From positions 62,001-126,000 of the forward strand of contig NZ_CANLMP010000006.1 of the NCBI RefSeq assembly GCF_947492405.1: 64,000 nucleotides of DNA, read 5' to 3'. The notes beneath the pieces were generated by a model. It was given only the letters and a program-made list of their open reading frames with translations, was not told the DNA's origin and made no database searches. Within the stretch, counting starts at the first letter, position 1. Every line of letters starts with the position of its first letter. Origin of the DNA: an uncultured Aquimarina sp. (lineage in GTDB: Bacteria > Bacteroidota > Bacteroidia > Flavobacteriales > Flavobacteriaceae). Below, in pieces: positions 56,155-64,000 of this stretch. The position numbers were made by a program, and so were the translations under genes.

Positions 56155-58245
56155 ATGCTAAAAAAACTACTATGCTTGCTCCCTATCTTCACACTACTTT
56201 TTGTGATATCCTCTTGCACAAAACCTTTAGTATTAGGTGATCAGGAAAAAAAGTTTTTACAGCAAAATGATAGTATTACAGTTGCTATATACCCGTATTA
56301 CCCGCCATATCAATTTGTTAATGAACAAAATGAAATTGATGGTATTTTTATAGATTACCTCAAACTAATTGAACAGAAAATTGGTTATAAATTTCAAACA
56401 AAACGTTATAACGATTGGTCAAAGTTACTTCAGGATGTAAAAGATAATAAAGCACAATGCATTCTGGAAATTCAGGAGACCGAAGAACGAAAATCTTATT
56501 TAAAATTTTATGCCCCACTTTTTAAATCTCCCCATGTAATTGTTACCAGAAAAGGAGCGCGTTTCGGTGATGACATTGAAAGCTTAAATAACAAAATGAT
56601 CGTACTTCCTGAAGACTATGCTATAACTGAAAACTTAAGGAAAACATATACCGATTTTAACATTGTAACCAATAAAGATGAACTGACCTGTTTAACAAAA
56701 TTAAATTCTGGCGAATATGATGCGTATATAGGTCCTAAAGCTTTGGTTAACTATTATATTAGGTTGAAAAAACTTGATAACCTAAAAATAAAGCCTGGTA
56801 TTAATTTAAATTACAAACCTGGATTAGCTATCAATAAGAAGAACACTGTTCTTGATGGTATTATTTCTAAAACACTGGCAAGCATTACAAAAGAAGAAAA
56901 AGAATCTATCATAAACAGTTGGTATTATAGTAATGTTATTCCTTTTTATCGTACTCCCAAATTCTGGATATTAATATCTTTAATCACTTTATTATCCTTT
57001 ATAGCAGTTATAGCTTTCAATTCTTATCTGAAATTTAAAATAAAACAGAAAACAAAGGAGCTAATAATTGCCAAAGATATTGCAGAAGAAAGCAATCGAT
57101 TAAAAACGAATTTTATCAATAACATCCCTCAAGAAATACGAACCCCAATGAACGGAATCATTGGACTTTCGGAATTTTTGAATGCAGAAGATTTAACCTC
57201 AGAAGAAAGACAAAAATATACTCAGATGATTATTGGAAATAGCAAAGAATTATTGTCTATTATCGATAATATTCTAGAAATTTCTCAATTACAAACCAAA
57301 AGATTTACACTACGATTAGTAGAGATTAATCTTCGTAACGTGCTACAATCTCTGGTATCTAATTATAGCATAAAAGGAGAAGAAAAAAACATTGAATTCT
57401 TTATTGAGAATAATCTAACAAATTCCCAGAATTTAGTATGGATGGATCGCCCTAAATTAAATAAAATCCTCAATGTTCTTGTTGATAATTCAGTAAAATA
57501 CACAAATAATGGGTCTATAACTATTTCATATACGTTAAAAGATAATTTTTTACTTATTTCTATAAAAGATACTGGGATTGGTATTAATGAAAAAAATAAA
57601 AACAGAATAAAAGAAAGCCTGGCGTCTAACTCCGAAAATACAGTTGTAGAATATGATGGGATGGGACTTGGATTAACTATTGCGAAAAAAAATGCTGATT
57701 TTATTGGAGGGCAAATAACATTACTTAGCGAAAAAAACAAGGGTTCCACATTTACATTAAAGGTTCCTTTTAATCCAGTCACAAAAAACAAAACAAATAA
57801 AGATCCTAGCAAGGATAAAAACCTCTTAAAAACAGAGAAACATATCATACTAATAGCCGAGGATGGAGAAACTAACTTTTTGTTTTTAAAAACAATCCTT
57901 ACTAAGATGAACGACTATGATTTTACTATTTATAGAGCAAAAAATGGTCAGGAAGCGGTAACTATTTGTCAGGAAAATGATAACATTGATCTGGTTCTTA
58001 TGGACATTAAAATGCCAATTATGGATGGATATGATGCTACTTCTTATATCAAAAAAATGAGGCCCGATTTACCTGTGATAGCCCAAACCGCCTATTCGAT
58101 TGAAGAGGATGTGCAAAAAGCACTAGATGCTGGTTGTGATGATTTTGTTTCCAAACCTGTAGATAGAAAGATACTTAAACCAATATTAAATAAATATTTT
58201 CCTGTTTTTAAAAAAAATAGAAATAAGACCATCAACTCAAAATAA
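56155..58245 (+). CDS. Hybrid histidine kinase with solute-binding sensor; phospho-accepting His replaced by Gln
   Basis: The 696-residue protein: lipobox-like signal (LLFVISSC), a periplasmic SBP_bac_3 sensor (~40-265, SITVAIYPYYPPYQFVNEQ, DAYIGPKALVNYY), a membrane helix (~268-290), HisKA, HATPase and a C-terminal REC domain. The HisKA H-box, normally SHEIRTPMNG, reads PQEIRTPMNG, with Gln326 (codon CAA at 57130) at the phosphorylation site. The ATPase boxes are intact (VDNSVKYTNN, DTGIGIN, GMGLGLTIAK), and the REC keeps its Asp617 (LVLMDIKMPIMDGYD) and KP Lys. It lies 3 bases before a paralog in which the His is present. Confidence 0.9.
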   Translation: MLKKLLCLLPIFTLLFVISSCTKPLVLGDQEKKFLQQNDSITVAIYPYYPPYQFVNEQNEIDGIFIDYLKLIEQKIGYKFQTKRYNDWSKLLQDVKDNKAQCILEIQETEERKSYLKFYAPLFKSPHVIVTRKGARFGDDIESLNNKMIVLPEDYAITENLRKTYTDFNIVTNKDELTCLTKLNSGEYDAYIGPKALVNYYIRLKKLDNLKIKPGINLNYKPGLAINKKNTVLDGIISKTLASITKEEKESIINSWYYSNVIPFYRTPKFWILISLITLLSFIAVIAFNSYLKFKIKQKTKELIIAKDIAEESNRLKTNFINNIPQEIRTPMNGIIGLSEFLNAEDLTSEERQKYTQMIIGNSKELLSIIDNILEISQLQTKRFTLRLVEINLRNVLQSLVSNYSIKGEEKNIEFFIENNLTNSQNLVWMDRPKLNKILNVLVDNSVKYTNNGSITISYTLKDNFLLISIKDTGIGINEKNKNRIKESLASNSENTVVEYDGMGLGLTIAKKNADFIGGQITLLSEKNKGSTFTLKVPFNPVTKNKTNKDPSKDKNLLKTEKHIILIAEDGETNFLFLKTILTKMNDYDFTIYRAKNGQEAVTICQENDNIDLVLMDIKMPIMDGYDATSYIKKMRPDLPVIAQTAYSIEEDVQKALDAGCDDFVSKPVDRKILKPILNKYFPVFKKNRNKTINSK

Positions 58246-58248
58246 CAT

Positions 58249-60306
58249 ATGCAATACAAGATAACGCACACTTTTCTTTTCATATGTCTAATTATTGGAA
58301 TATCATCCTGCTCCAATCATGATATTCTTAATGAAACTGAAAAAGACTGGCTACAAAAACAAGGCTCTATTAATGTTGCCGTATATCCATATTACCCTCC
58401 CTATCAGTTTATAAATAAAAAAGATAGTATCGATGGCATTTTAGTAGATCATTTTAGTCTTATTGAAAACAAAATCAATTATACTTTCCAAAAAAAATAT
58501 TATACAAGTTGGACCAAATTATTGGAGGACGTTAAAACTAAAAAAATTGATATTGTTTTGGAAATGCAGGAAACTGTAGAAAGACAAAAATTTCTAAACT
58601 TCTACACCAAATCTTTTGAAACCCCATTTGTTCTGGTTGCCAAAAAAGAAGTTGACACTTCATTAAAGTTTAAAGATTTTCAAAATAAGCAAATAGCATC
58701 ACCTACAGGCTATTCTATTGATGACTACCTTAAAAAAAATTATCCTAATCTGAATATAAAAAACTATCCCGATGATATAGCGTGTTTACTCAGCGTTCAG
58801 TCTGGAGAATCTGACGCGTATATTGGAGGAAAAGCACTAGCAAATTATTTAATAAAAACAGAAGGTCTTGATGGTTTAAAAGTTATTACAGAAATAAATC
58901 ATAATTATATTCCAAGCATTGCCGTACATAAAGAAAACAAAGTTCTTAATGATATCATTGCTAAAGCAACTAGTAATATCACTAACAAAGAAAAGCAGGC
59001 GATCCTAGATAATTGGTTATTCAGCACGGTGAAACCTTTTTATAAAAAACCTAAATTCTGGGTTATTTCATCTATTATTTTTTTCACCGCTTTGGCAAGT
59101 ATTATTCTTATACACTTTTATTTAAAATTTATAATCAAACAAAAAACCAGAGAACTTCAAATTGCAAAGGATAAAGCGGAAGAAAGTAACAGGATAAAAA
59201 CCAATTTTATTCAAAATATATCTCACGAAATCAGAACTCCAATGAATGGAATTATGGGGTTCTCAGAACTGCTTAAATCAGATTCTTTAACTCCCGAAGA
59301 AAGAAAGGAGTACACCGAAATTATAATTGATAGTGGTAAAGATCTAATTACTTCTGTTGATGATATCTTAGAAATTTCTTTACTCGAGACTAAACAAAGT
59401 AAACTTCGATTTACAGAAACTAATTTAAATGAGCTCCTTCTTAAATTAGTATCTGAATATATCCACAAAGCAAAAGAAAAAAATCTTACAATACATTTAG
59501 AGAATGAAATTCCAGAAGAAAAAAATATAATCATTACGGATAAATCAAAACTCTACAAAATACTCAATAATCTAATCGATAACGGTATAAAATTCACTAA
59601 TGCTGGCTCAATAACAATCTTTTCTTATCTTGTGGAGGATTCTATTGAAATATCTCTTAAGGATACAGGAATCGGAATTAAACAAAAGGATCAAGATATT
59701 ATTTTCAAGAGTTTCTCTCAATCAGAAAAAGAGATTTCTAAAAATTTTGGAGGCCTTGGTTTAGGTCTGGCTATTGCTAAACAATACACAGATTTAATCG
59801 GAGGAAAAATTTCTTTTGTAAGTAAAGAAAATGAAGGTAGTGCCTTCTTATTAAAAATTCCTTATACCCCAATGCAAAATAACGCAGAATCATCTACAAA
59901 TAAAGAAGGAAATATCATACCAGAAAAACACGTGGTACTCATAGCCGAAGATGGAGAAATAAACTTCTTATTTTTAAAAACCGTATTAACAAAAATGATC
60001 GACTTCGAGTTTGTTATATATCGTGCTAAAAATGGCAAAGAAGCTGTTGAAATATGTGAAGACAATGACAAAATTGATTTGGTTTTAATGGATATCAAAA
60101 TGCCCGTTATGGATGGGTATGATGCCACAAAACGTATTAAAAAAATGCGTCCGGATCTCCCTGTAGTAGCACAAACAGCATATTCTACAGAAGAAGATAT
60201 AGAAAGAGCTTTGGCAGCCGGATGTGATGATTTTGTTGCTAAACCAGTGGATAGAAAAATACTAAGACCTATCTTAGATAAATATATTTCTATTTTTAGA
60301 AATTAA
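58249..60306 (+). CDS. Hybrid histidine kinase with solute-binding sensor (canonical H-box)
   Basis: A 685-residue paralog with the same order: signal with GISSC lipobox, SBP_bac_3 sensor (SINVAVYPYYPPYQFINKK, DAYIGGKALANYLIK), membrane helix, HisKA with SHEIRTPMNG (His326), HATPase (NLIDNGIKFTNAG, DTGIGIK, GGLGLGLAIAK) and REC (Asp615 in LVLMDIKMPVMDGYD). It should autophosphorylate and pass phosphate to its own REC; no separate response regulator with an output domain is nearby. The sensor resembles amino-acid-binding proteins, suggesting a small periplasmic nutrient as ligand. Confidence 0.93.
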   Translation: MQYKITHTFLFICLIIGISSCSNHDILNETEKDWLQKQGSINVAVYPYYPPYQFINKKDSIDGILVDHFSLIENKINYTFQKKYYTSWTKLLEDVKTKKIDIVLEMQETVERQKFLNFYTKSFETPFVLVAKKEVDTSLKFKDFQNKQIASPTGYSIDDYLKKNYPNLNIKNYPDDIACLLSVQSGESDAYIGGKALANYLIKTEGLDGLKVITEINHNYIPSIAVHKENKVLNDIIAKATSNITNKEKQAILDNWLFSTVKPFYKKPKFWVISSIIFFTALASIILIHFYLKFIIKQKTRELQIAKDKAEESNRIKTNFIQNISHEIRTPMNGIMGFSELLKSDSLTPEERKEYTEIIIDSGKDLITSVDDILEISLLETKQSKLRFTETNLNELLLKLVSEYIHKAKEKNLTIHLENEIPEEKNIIITDKSKLYKILNNLIDNGIKFTNAGSITIFSYLVEDSIEISLKDTGIGIKQKDQDIIFKSFSQSEKEISKNFGGLGLGLAIAKQYTDLIGGKISFVSKENEGSAFLLKIPYTPMQNNAESSTNKEGNIIPEKHVVLIAEDGEINFLFLKTVLTKMIDFEFVIYRAKNGKEAVEICEDNDKIDLVLMDIKMPVMDGYDATKRIKKMRPDLPVVAQTAYSTEEDIERALAAGCDDFVAKPVDRKILRPILDKYISIFRN

Positions 60307-60317
60307 TAATACCCTTA

Positions 60318-61145
60318 ATGTCTATCAAAAAACAATATGCTGGTTTTTTAGACAGCAAGCTATTATGGAAAAGCGTTTCTCTTTTTGAACTATCACAATT
60401 TGACTTACAGATTTCTGATGGTTTTATACCTAATGAGAAGGAGCTACCTATTCAAATTTCCGAAAATGAGGTCTTAGGTAAAAGGATTGAACATTTTTTC
60501 GAATACTTCGTTAACAGCAGTGAAAATTATAAGATCATCTTAAAAAATCTTCAGATATTTAAGGATAAAATAACCATCGGAGAATTAGATTTTTTATTAG
60601 AAGATTTACAGCGAAAACAAGTTTTCCATATAGAATTAATTTATAAGTTTTATCTCTATGATCCTAAAAGAAGTGAAGTAGTATTAGAAAGGTGGATTGG
60701 TCCTAATCGTAATGACAGTCTATTAGAAAAAGTAACCAAGTTAAAAGAAAAACAATTACCTCTACTCTATCGCTCTGAAACCATAACTACATTACAAAAA
60801 TTAGATATCAGACCTAATGATATCGTACAAAAAGTATGTTTCTTTGGAAATTTATTCGTTCCATTATCACATGAAAATAAGAAAATTTCTCATCTTAATA
60901 ATGAATGCATTGTTGGATATTGGATCCACGCAGAAGAATTTACAGAAGAGAAATACGGATCTTATCGCTATTATATTCCTAAGAAAAAAGACTGGATAAC
61001 AGATCCTACACACAATGAAACCTGGCATACATTTGCATCCATTTCTGATGACTTGAATACTGAACTTACCAAAAAAAAATCTCCATTACTTTTTATCCAA
61101 AGTAATGAAGATGATTTTTCTAAATGTTTTATTGTCTGGTGGTGA
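60318..61145 (+). CDS. DUF1853 family protein
   Basis: This encodes 275 residues matching DUF1853: ELDFLLEDLQRKQVFHIELI, KFYLYDPKRSEVVLERWIGP, RLDKVTKLKEKQLPLLYR-type helix, CFFGNLFVPL, ECIVGYWIHAEEF and a final tryptophan-rich CFIVWW. The family is widespread and uncharacterised; the ELDFLL and FHIELIYKFYLYD stretches recall a restriction-endonuclease-like core. It is 11 bases behind the second kinase gene. Confidence 0.85.
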   Translation: MSIKKQYAGFLDSKLLWKSVSLFELSQFDLQISDGFIPNEKELPIQISENEVLGKRIEHFFEYFVNSSENYKIILKNLQIFKDKITIGELDFLLEDLQRKQVFHIELIYKFYLYDPKRSEVVLERWIGPNRNDSLLEKVTKLKEKQLPLLYRSETITTLQKLDIRPNDIVQKVCFFGNLFVPLSHENKKISHLNNECIVGYWIHAEEFTEEKYGSYRYYIPKKKDWITDPTHNETWHTFASISDDLNTELTKKKSPLLFIQSNEDDFSKCFIVWW

Positions 61146-61151
61146 TTTTTA

Positions 61152-61220
61152 AGTTGATGGTTGTTTGTTTTTTTCAGCATAACTATAGCTAAGGTTAAAA
61201 AAAACCAACAACCATTAACT
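61152..61220. terminator. Bidirectional terminator between convergent genes
   Basis: The arms AGTTGATGGTTGTTTGTTTT... (61152-61174) and ...AACCAACAACCATTAACT (61197-61220) pair at 21 of 23 positions around a 22-base loop, with T runs on the + strand and A runs giving T runs on the - strand. It ends the DUF1853 and MoxR transcripts. Confidence 0.8.
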
Positions 61221-61227
61221 ATATCCG

Positions 61228-62691
61228 TTATAAATCACTAATATAACTACCATACAAATCCTTAAATCTGAATCCCTCAGACAATCTATATTTACTCAGT
61301 TTTTTATGTTCTACCAATCCCCATAACAGGAACTCCTTCATAAAATAGCTGTCTTTTTTATCTATATCCTCCTGATAGCTTTTAATAAGATCGTTCAGTG
61401 GTTTAATTTCATCTAATTTTTTTATGTATTCATCTTCAGAAATTTCATCCAAAAGCTCAAAACCACTTTGTTCAAAAAACCAATCAATCAATTCTTGATA
61501 AGGACTTCTTTCACTTTCTTTTTCTAATCGCTCGATTTTAGGAAAGTATTCGGGAAACAATGTTTTAATAGAATCCGAAATCAAATTATGTGCTACAGAT
61601 GCCGCACCTTCTTGTTCTCCCTCATACACTAGTTCTACTTTACCAGTAATTGCAGGAACAACCCCCATAAAATCACTTAGTCTTAATAATGTATGTTCAT
61701 CCCCGGATTTTAATGCTCTATATTCTGCTGTACTTAATAAATTCTCATATGCTGTAATACTCATTCTGGCACTCACACCACTTTTAGAATCCACAAACTC
61801 ACTTTCTCTAGCCTGGAAACTAATCTGTTCTAATAAATCCTTAGCCAAATCCGGTACATGAACTAAATTGCTTTGTCTAGAATCTAATTGCGCTTCTTGC
61901 TGTGTAATCGTTTTAGCTATTTCTATAGTTTCTGGATAATGCGTAAGGATCTGAGAACCAATCCTATCTTTTAACGGTGTAACAATACTACCTCTATTGG
62001 TATAATCCTCTGGATTAGCGGTAAATACAAACTGCATATCTAATGGTAAACGAAGCTTAAATCCTCTTATCTGAATATCACCTTCTTGCAGTATATTGAA
62101 AAGTGCTACCTGAATACGAGCTTGTAAATCAGGTAATTCATTTATTACAAAAATACAACGATTAGCTCTGGGAATCATCCCAAAATGAATTACTCTATCA
62201 TCTGCATAACTCAGTTTTAGATTCGCTGCTTTAATTGGATCTACATCGCCAATAATATCAGCCACAGTTACATCTGGTGTTGCAAGTTTTTCTGCAAAAC
62301 GATCATTTCTATGTATCCAACTTATTGGAGTTTCATCCTCTTTTTCTTTAATTAAATTCGTAGCGTATCTGGATATCGGGTGATATGGATCATCATTAAT
62401 CTCTGATCCTTCTACAATAGGGATCCATTCATCCAGTAAATTAATCATCTGTCTAGCCAATCGGGTTTTTGCTTGACCTCTTAATCCTAACAAATTAATA
62501 TTATGCCGTGATAAAATTGCTCGTTCCAACTCTGGAATTACAGTATTTTCGTATCCATGGATTCCTGTAAAAGTAACTTCTTTATTACTAATCTTAGTTC
62601 TTAAATTATCTCTAAGCTCATCTTTTATGCTTTTACTTTTATACCCCGATTCCTTTAATTGTCCAAATGTCTTTATTGTATTTGTATTCAT
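61228..62691 (-). CDS. MoxR/magnesium-chelatase-type AAA+ ATPase
   Basis: This 487-residue protein has an atypical Walker A GLRGQAKTR, Walker B-like CIFVINELPDLQ, sensor-1 VFTANPEDYTNRG and an arginine-finger/sensor region GVSARMS. After the AAA+ core (~residues 40-340) it has a long helical extension ending in FRFKDLYGSYISDL. The start at 62691 follows the VWA gene's stop by 38 bases. MoxR/BchI-type ATPases remodel or activate partners together with a VWA protein, here the neighbouring gene. Confidence 0.88.
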   Translation of the reverse strand: MNTNTIKTFGQLKESGYKSKSIKDELRDNLRTKISNKEVTFTGIHGYENTVIPELERAILSRHNINLLGLRGQAKTRLARQMINLLDEWIPIVEGSEINDDPYHPISRYATNLIKEKEDETPISWIHRNDRFAEKLATPDVTVADIIGDVDPIKAANLKLSYADDRVIHFGMIPRANRCIFVINELPDLQARIQVALFNILQEGDIQIRGFKLRLPLDMQFVFTANPEDYTNRGSIVTPLKDRIGSQILTHYPETIEIAKTITQQEAQLDSRQSNLVHVPDLAKDLLEQISFQARESEFVDSKSGVSARMSITAYENLLSTAEYRALKSGDEHTLLRLSDFMGVVPAITGKVELVYEGEQEGAASVAHNLISDSIKTLFPEYFPKIERLEKESERSPYQELIDWFFEQSGFELLDEISEDEYIKKLDEIKPLNDLIKSYQEDIDKKDSYFMKEFLLWGLVEHKKLSKYRLSEGFRFKDLYGSYISDL

Positions 62692-62729
62692 ATTTTCTTT
62701 TAAGCAAAATTCTAAATATATACTATTTT

Positions 62730-63860
62730 TTATCCTTTGATTCTTTTTTTTCTATTGGTTTCGTAATCTTCAAAAATCATCTCTCCTAATCCTTTTAAAC
62801 CTGTATAAAAAGCTTTTCCTTGATTGGCATATGTAAATTCTCTTACAAACTGCATCAGGTATGGATCTTGCGCAATCATAAAAGTTGTAATAGGTATATG
62901 CAATTTTCTGGCCTGTTGCGCCATCATATAACACTTGTTTACAATTTGACGATCCAATCCATTACTGTTTTTATAGTATTGACCATCTGGCATTCTAAGA
63001 CAACTTGGTTTACCATCTGTAATCATAAAAATTTGTTTATTCGTATTACGTTTTCTTCTCAACATATCCATGGCTAATTGTAATCCTGCAACTGTATTCG
63101 TATGATACGGGCCTACTTGTAAATATGGCAAATCTTTAATCGCAATTGGCCAGGCGTCGTTACCAAATACAAGAATATCCAATGTATCTTTAGGATACCG
63201 TGTTGTAATGAGTTCTGCAAGTGCCATTGCCACTTTTTTAGCTGGCGTAATACGATCTTCTCCGTATAAGATCATACTATGACTAATATCGATCATTAAA
63301 ACGGTGCTCATCTGAGCCTTGAACTGTGTTTCTTCTACAACAAGATCATCTTCGGTAAGATTTAATTCTCCAATTCCATGGTTTATTTGAGCATTTTTCA
63401 AACTTTCCGTTATGGAGATTCTTTCTAAAGCGTCTCCATACTGATAGTTTCTATATTCGCCAGCATGCTCATCGCCTCGTCCTGTATATTTGGTTCTATG
63501 ATTTCCAGATCCACTACGTTTTAAGTTTCCAAAAATCTGATCCAATGCTCTTTGTCTAATAGCACGTTCTGTTTTTGAAGTTATAGACATACCACCTTTT
63601 CCATCCGGTTTGATTTCTTCTCGGATATATCCTTTTTTCTTAAGATCTTCAATAAAATCGTCTAGCGTGTAGTCTTCACTTGTAAGCTCGTATTCTTTAT
63701 CCAGCTCTCGCATCCAATCCAAGGCTTCATCCAGATCCCCTGAAGTATGAGTAATAATCTCTTGAAAAATATCAAAAAGTTTATCAAATGGAGATTGTTC
63801 TGGAGCTTCATAATGCTTAAAAGCAAATCCTTTTTTAAAAATTCCCTTTTTCTCTTTCAT
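62730..63860 (-). CDS. VWA-domain protein, partner of the MoxR-type ATPase
   Basis: The 376-residue cytoplasmic protein has a VWA domain in its C-terminal half with a complete MIDAS: LMIDISHSMIL (DxSxS), then LQLAMDMLRRK (Thr region) and FMITDGKPSCL (Asp). The N-terminal half is charged and helical (EALDWMRELDKEYELTSEDY) and contains a GSGNHRTKYTGRG basic patch. No signal peptide. With the ATPase gene downstream it forms a two-gene operon resembling BchI/BchD-type chaperone pairs. I see no clear TAnnTTTG box in the 140 bases upstream to the window end. Confidence 0.9.
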   Translation of the reverse strand: MKEKKGIFKKGFAFKHYEAPEQSPFDKLFDIFQEIITHTSGDLDEALDWMRELDKEYELTSEDYTLDDFIEDLKKKGYIREEIKPDGKGGMSITSKTERAIRQRALDQIFGNLKRSGSGNHRTKYTGRGDEHAGEYRNYQYGDALERISITESLKNAQINHGIGELNLTEDDLVVEETQFKAQMSTVLMIDISHSMILYGEDRITPAKKVAMALAELITTRYPKDTLDILVFGNDAWPIAIKDLPYLQVGPYHTNTVAGLQLAMDMLRRKRNTNKQIFMITDGKPSCLRMPDGQYYKNSNGLDRQIVNKCYMMAQQARKLHIPITTFMIAQDPYLMQFVREFTYANQGKAFYTGLKGLGEMIFEDYETNRKKRIKG

Positions 63861-64000
63861 TATATAAATTTAACACATTTTGCAAAAGATACCGACCGAA
63901 CTGGAAGGTAATCACATAGAATTAACAAATGTTTTGGAGAATTGACCTCATATAACAACTCTTTTTATTCTCATCCTATAAACGCTACACAATTCTTATC

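Noticed and set aside
57363..57848. 161-codon minus-strand frame opposite the first hybrid kinase
   Set aside because: Covers the ATPase domain, which is clearly coding on the plus strand; the antisense product is phenylalanine/leucine-rich by composition only.

Overview
The window is AT-rich, densely packed DNA from a member of the Bacteroidota, most likely a marine Flavobacteriaceae (an Aquimarina-like genus is my guess, not shown). The grounds are: SusC-like TonB-dependent receptors, DUF4249 lipoproteins, a Por-type (T9SS) C-terminal sorting domain, LytTR/LytS signalling, a Lacal_2735-type mini-protein, M28/M1 peptidases with Sec or lipoprotein signals, and promoters of the TTTG-N18-TAnnTTTG type. 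I see no rRNA, tRNA, CRISPR array, IS element or phage module.

Layout. 1-6.5 kb: the end of a TPR-like protein, a divergent GH15 hydrolase and fused trehalose-6-P synthase/phosphatase, then an MFS permease translationally close to it. 6.5-15.8 kb: a six-gene minus-strand outer-membrane operon (unknown exported protein, TonB receptor, three tandem DUF4249 lipoproteins, a surface protein ending in a receptor-plug-like domain). 16-19.3 kb: exported propeller and beta-barrel proteins with long noncoding gaps. 19.3-22.1 kb: an accessory patch with a short endonuclease V-like gene, a start-less toxin-like C-terminal module on a repeat-coded acidic linker, and two candidate immunity genes. 22.1-23.7 kb: a Fur-family regulator divergent from a thioredoxin-reductase-like flavoenzyme, with two 23-bp operator-like palindromes between them.

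23.7-33 kb: secreted beta-helix protein, M28 and M1 peptidases, esterase, arginase-like enzyme, ankyrin protein, a second short endonuclease V paralog, a 55-residue small protein, CIA30 protein and a GlxA-type regulator without a normal start codon. 33-44 kb: a metal-ribbon/DJ-1 protein, ABC-F ATPase, a sugar-binding/serine-hydrolase fusion, and a run of small enzymes and hypothetical proteins. 44-48.5 kb: a LytTR/LytS two-component pair divergent from an outer-membrane receptor, with TGAATGG repeats between them. 48.7-56 kb: a same-strand series of two amidohydrolases, a proline-iminopeptidase-like hydrolase, DUF3291 and pirin. 56-61 kb: tandem hybrid histidine kinases with periplasmic solute-binding sensors, the first of which lacks its phospho-accepting histidine, then DUF1853. 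61-64 kb: a MoxR-type AAA+ ATPase and its VWA partner.

Most of the window is ordinary flavobacterial chromosome specialised in secreted hydrolysis and outer-membrane uptake. The parts most worth following up are the DUF4249 triplication with its plug-domain protein, the toxin/immunity patch with the diverged endonuclease V copy, the dead/live kinase tandem, the two genes that appear to start at CTG and ATC, and a dispersed intergenic element around 17.5, 18.0 and 23.7 kb.
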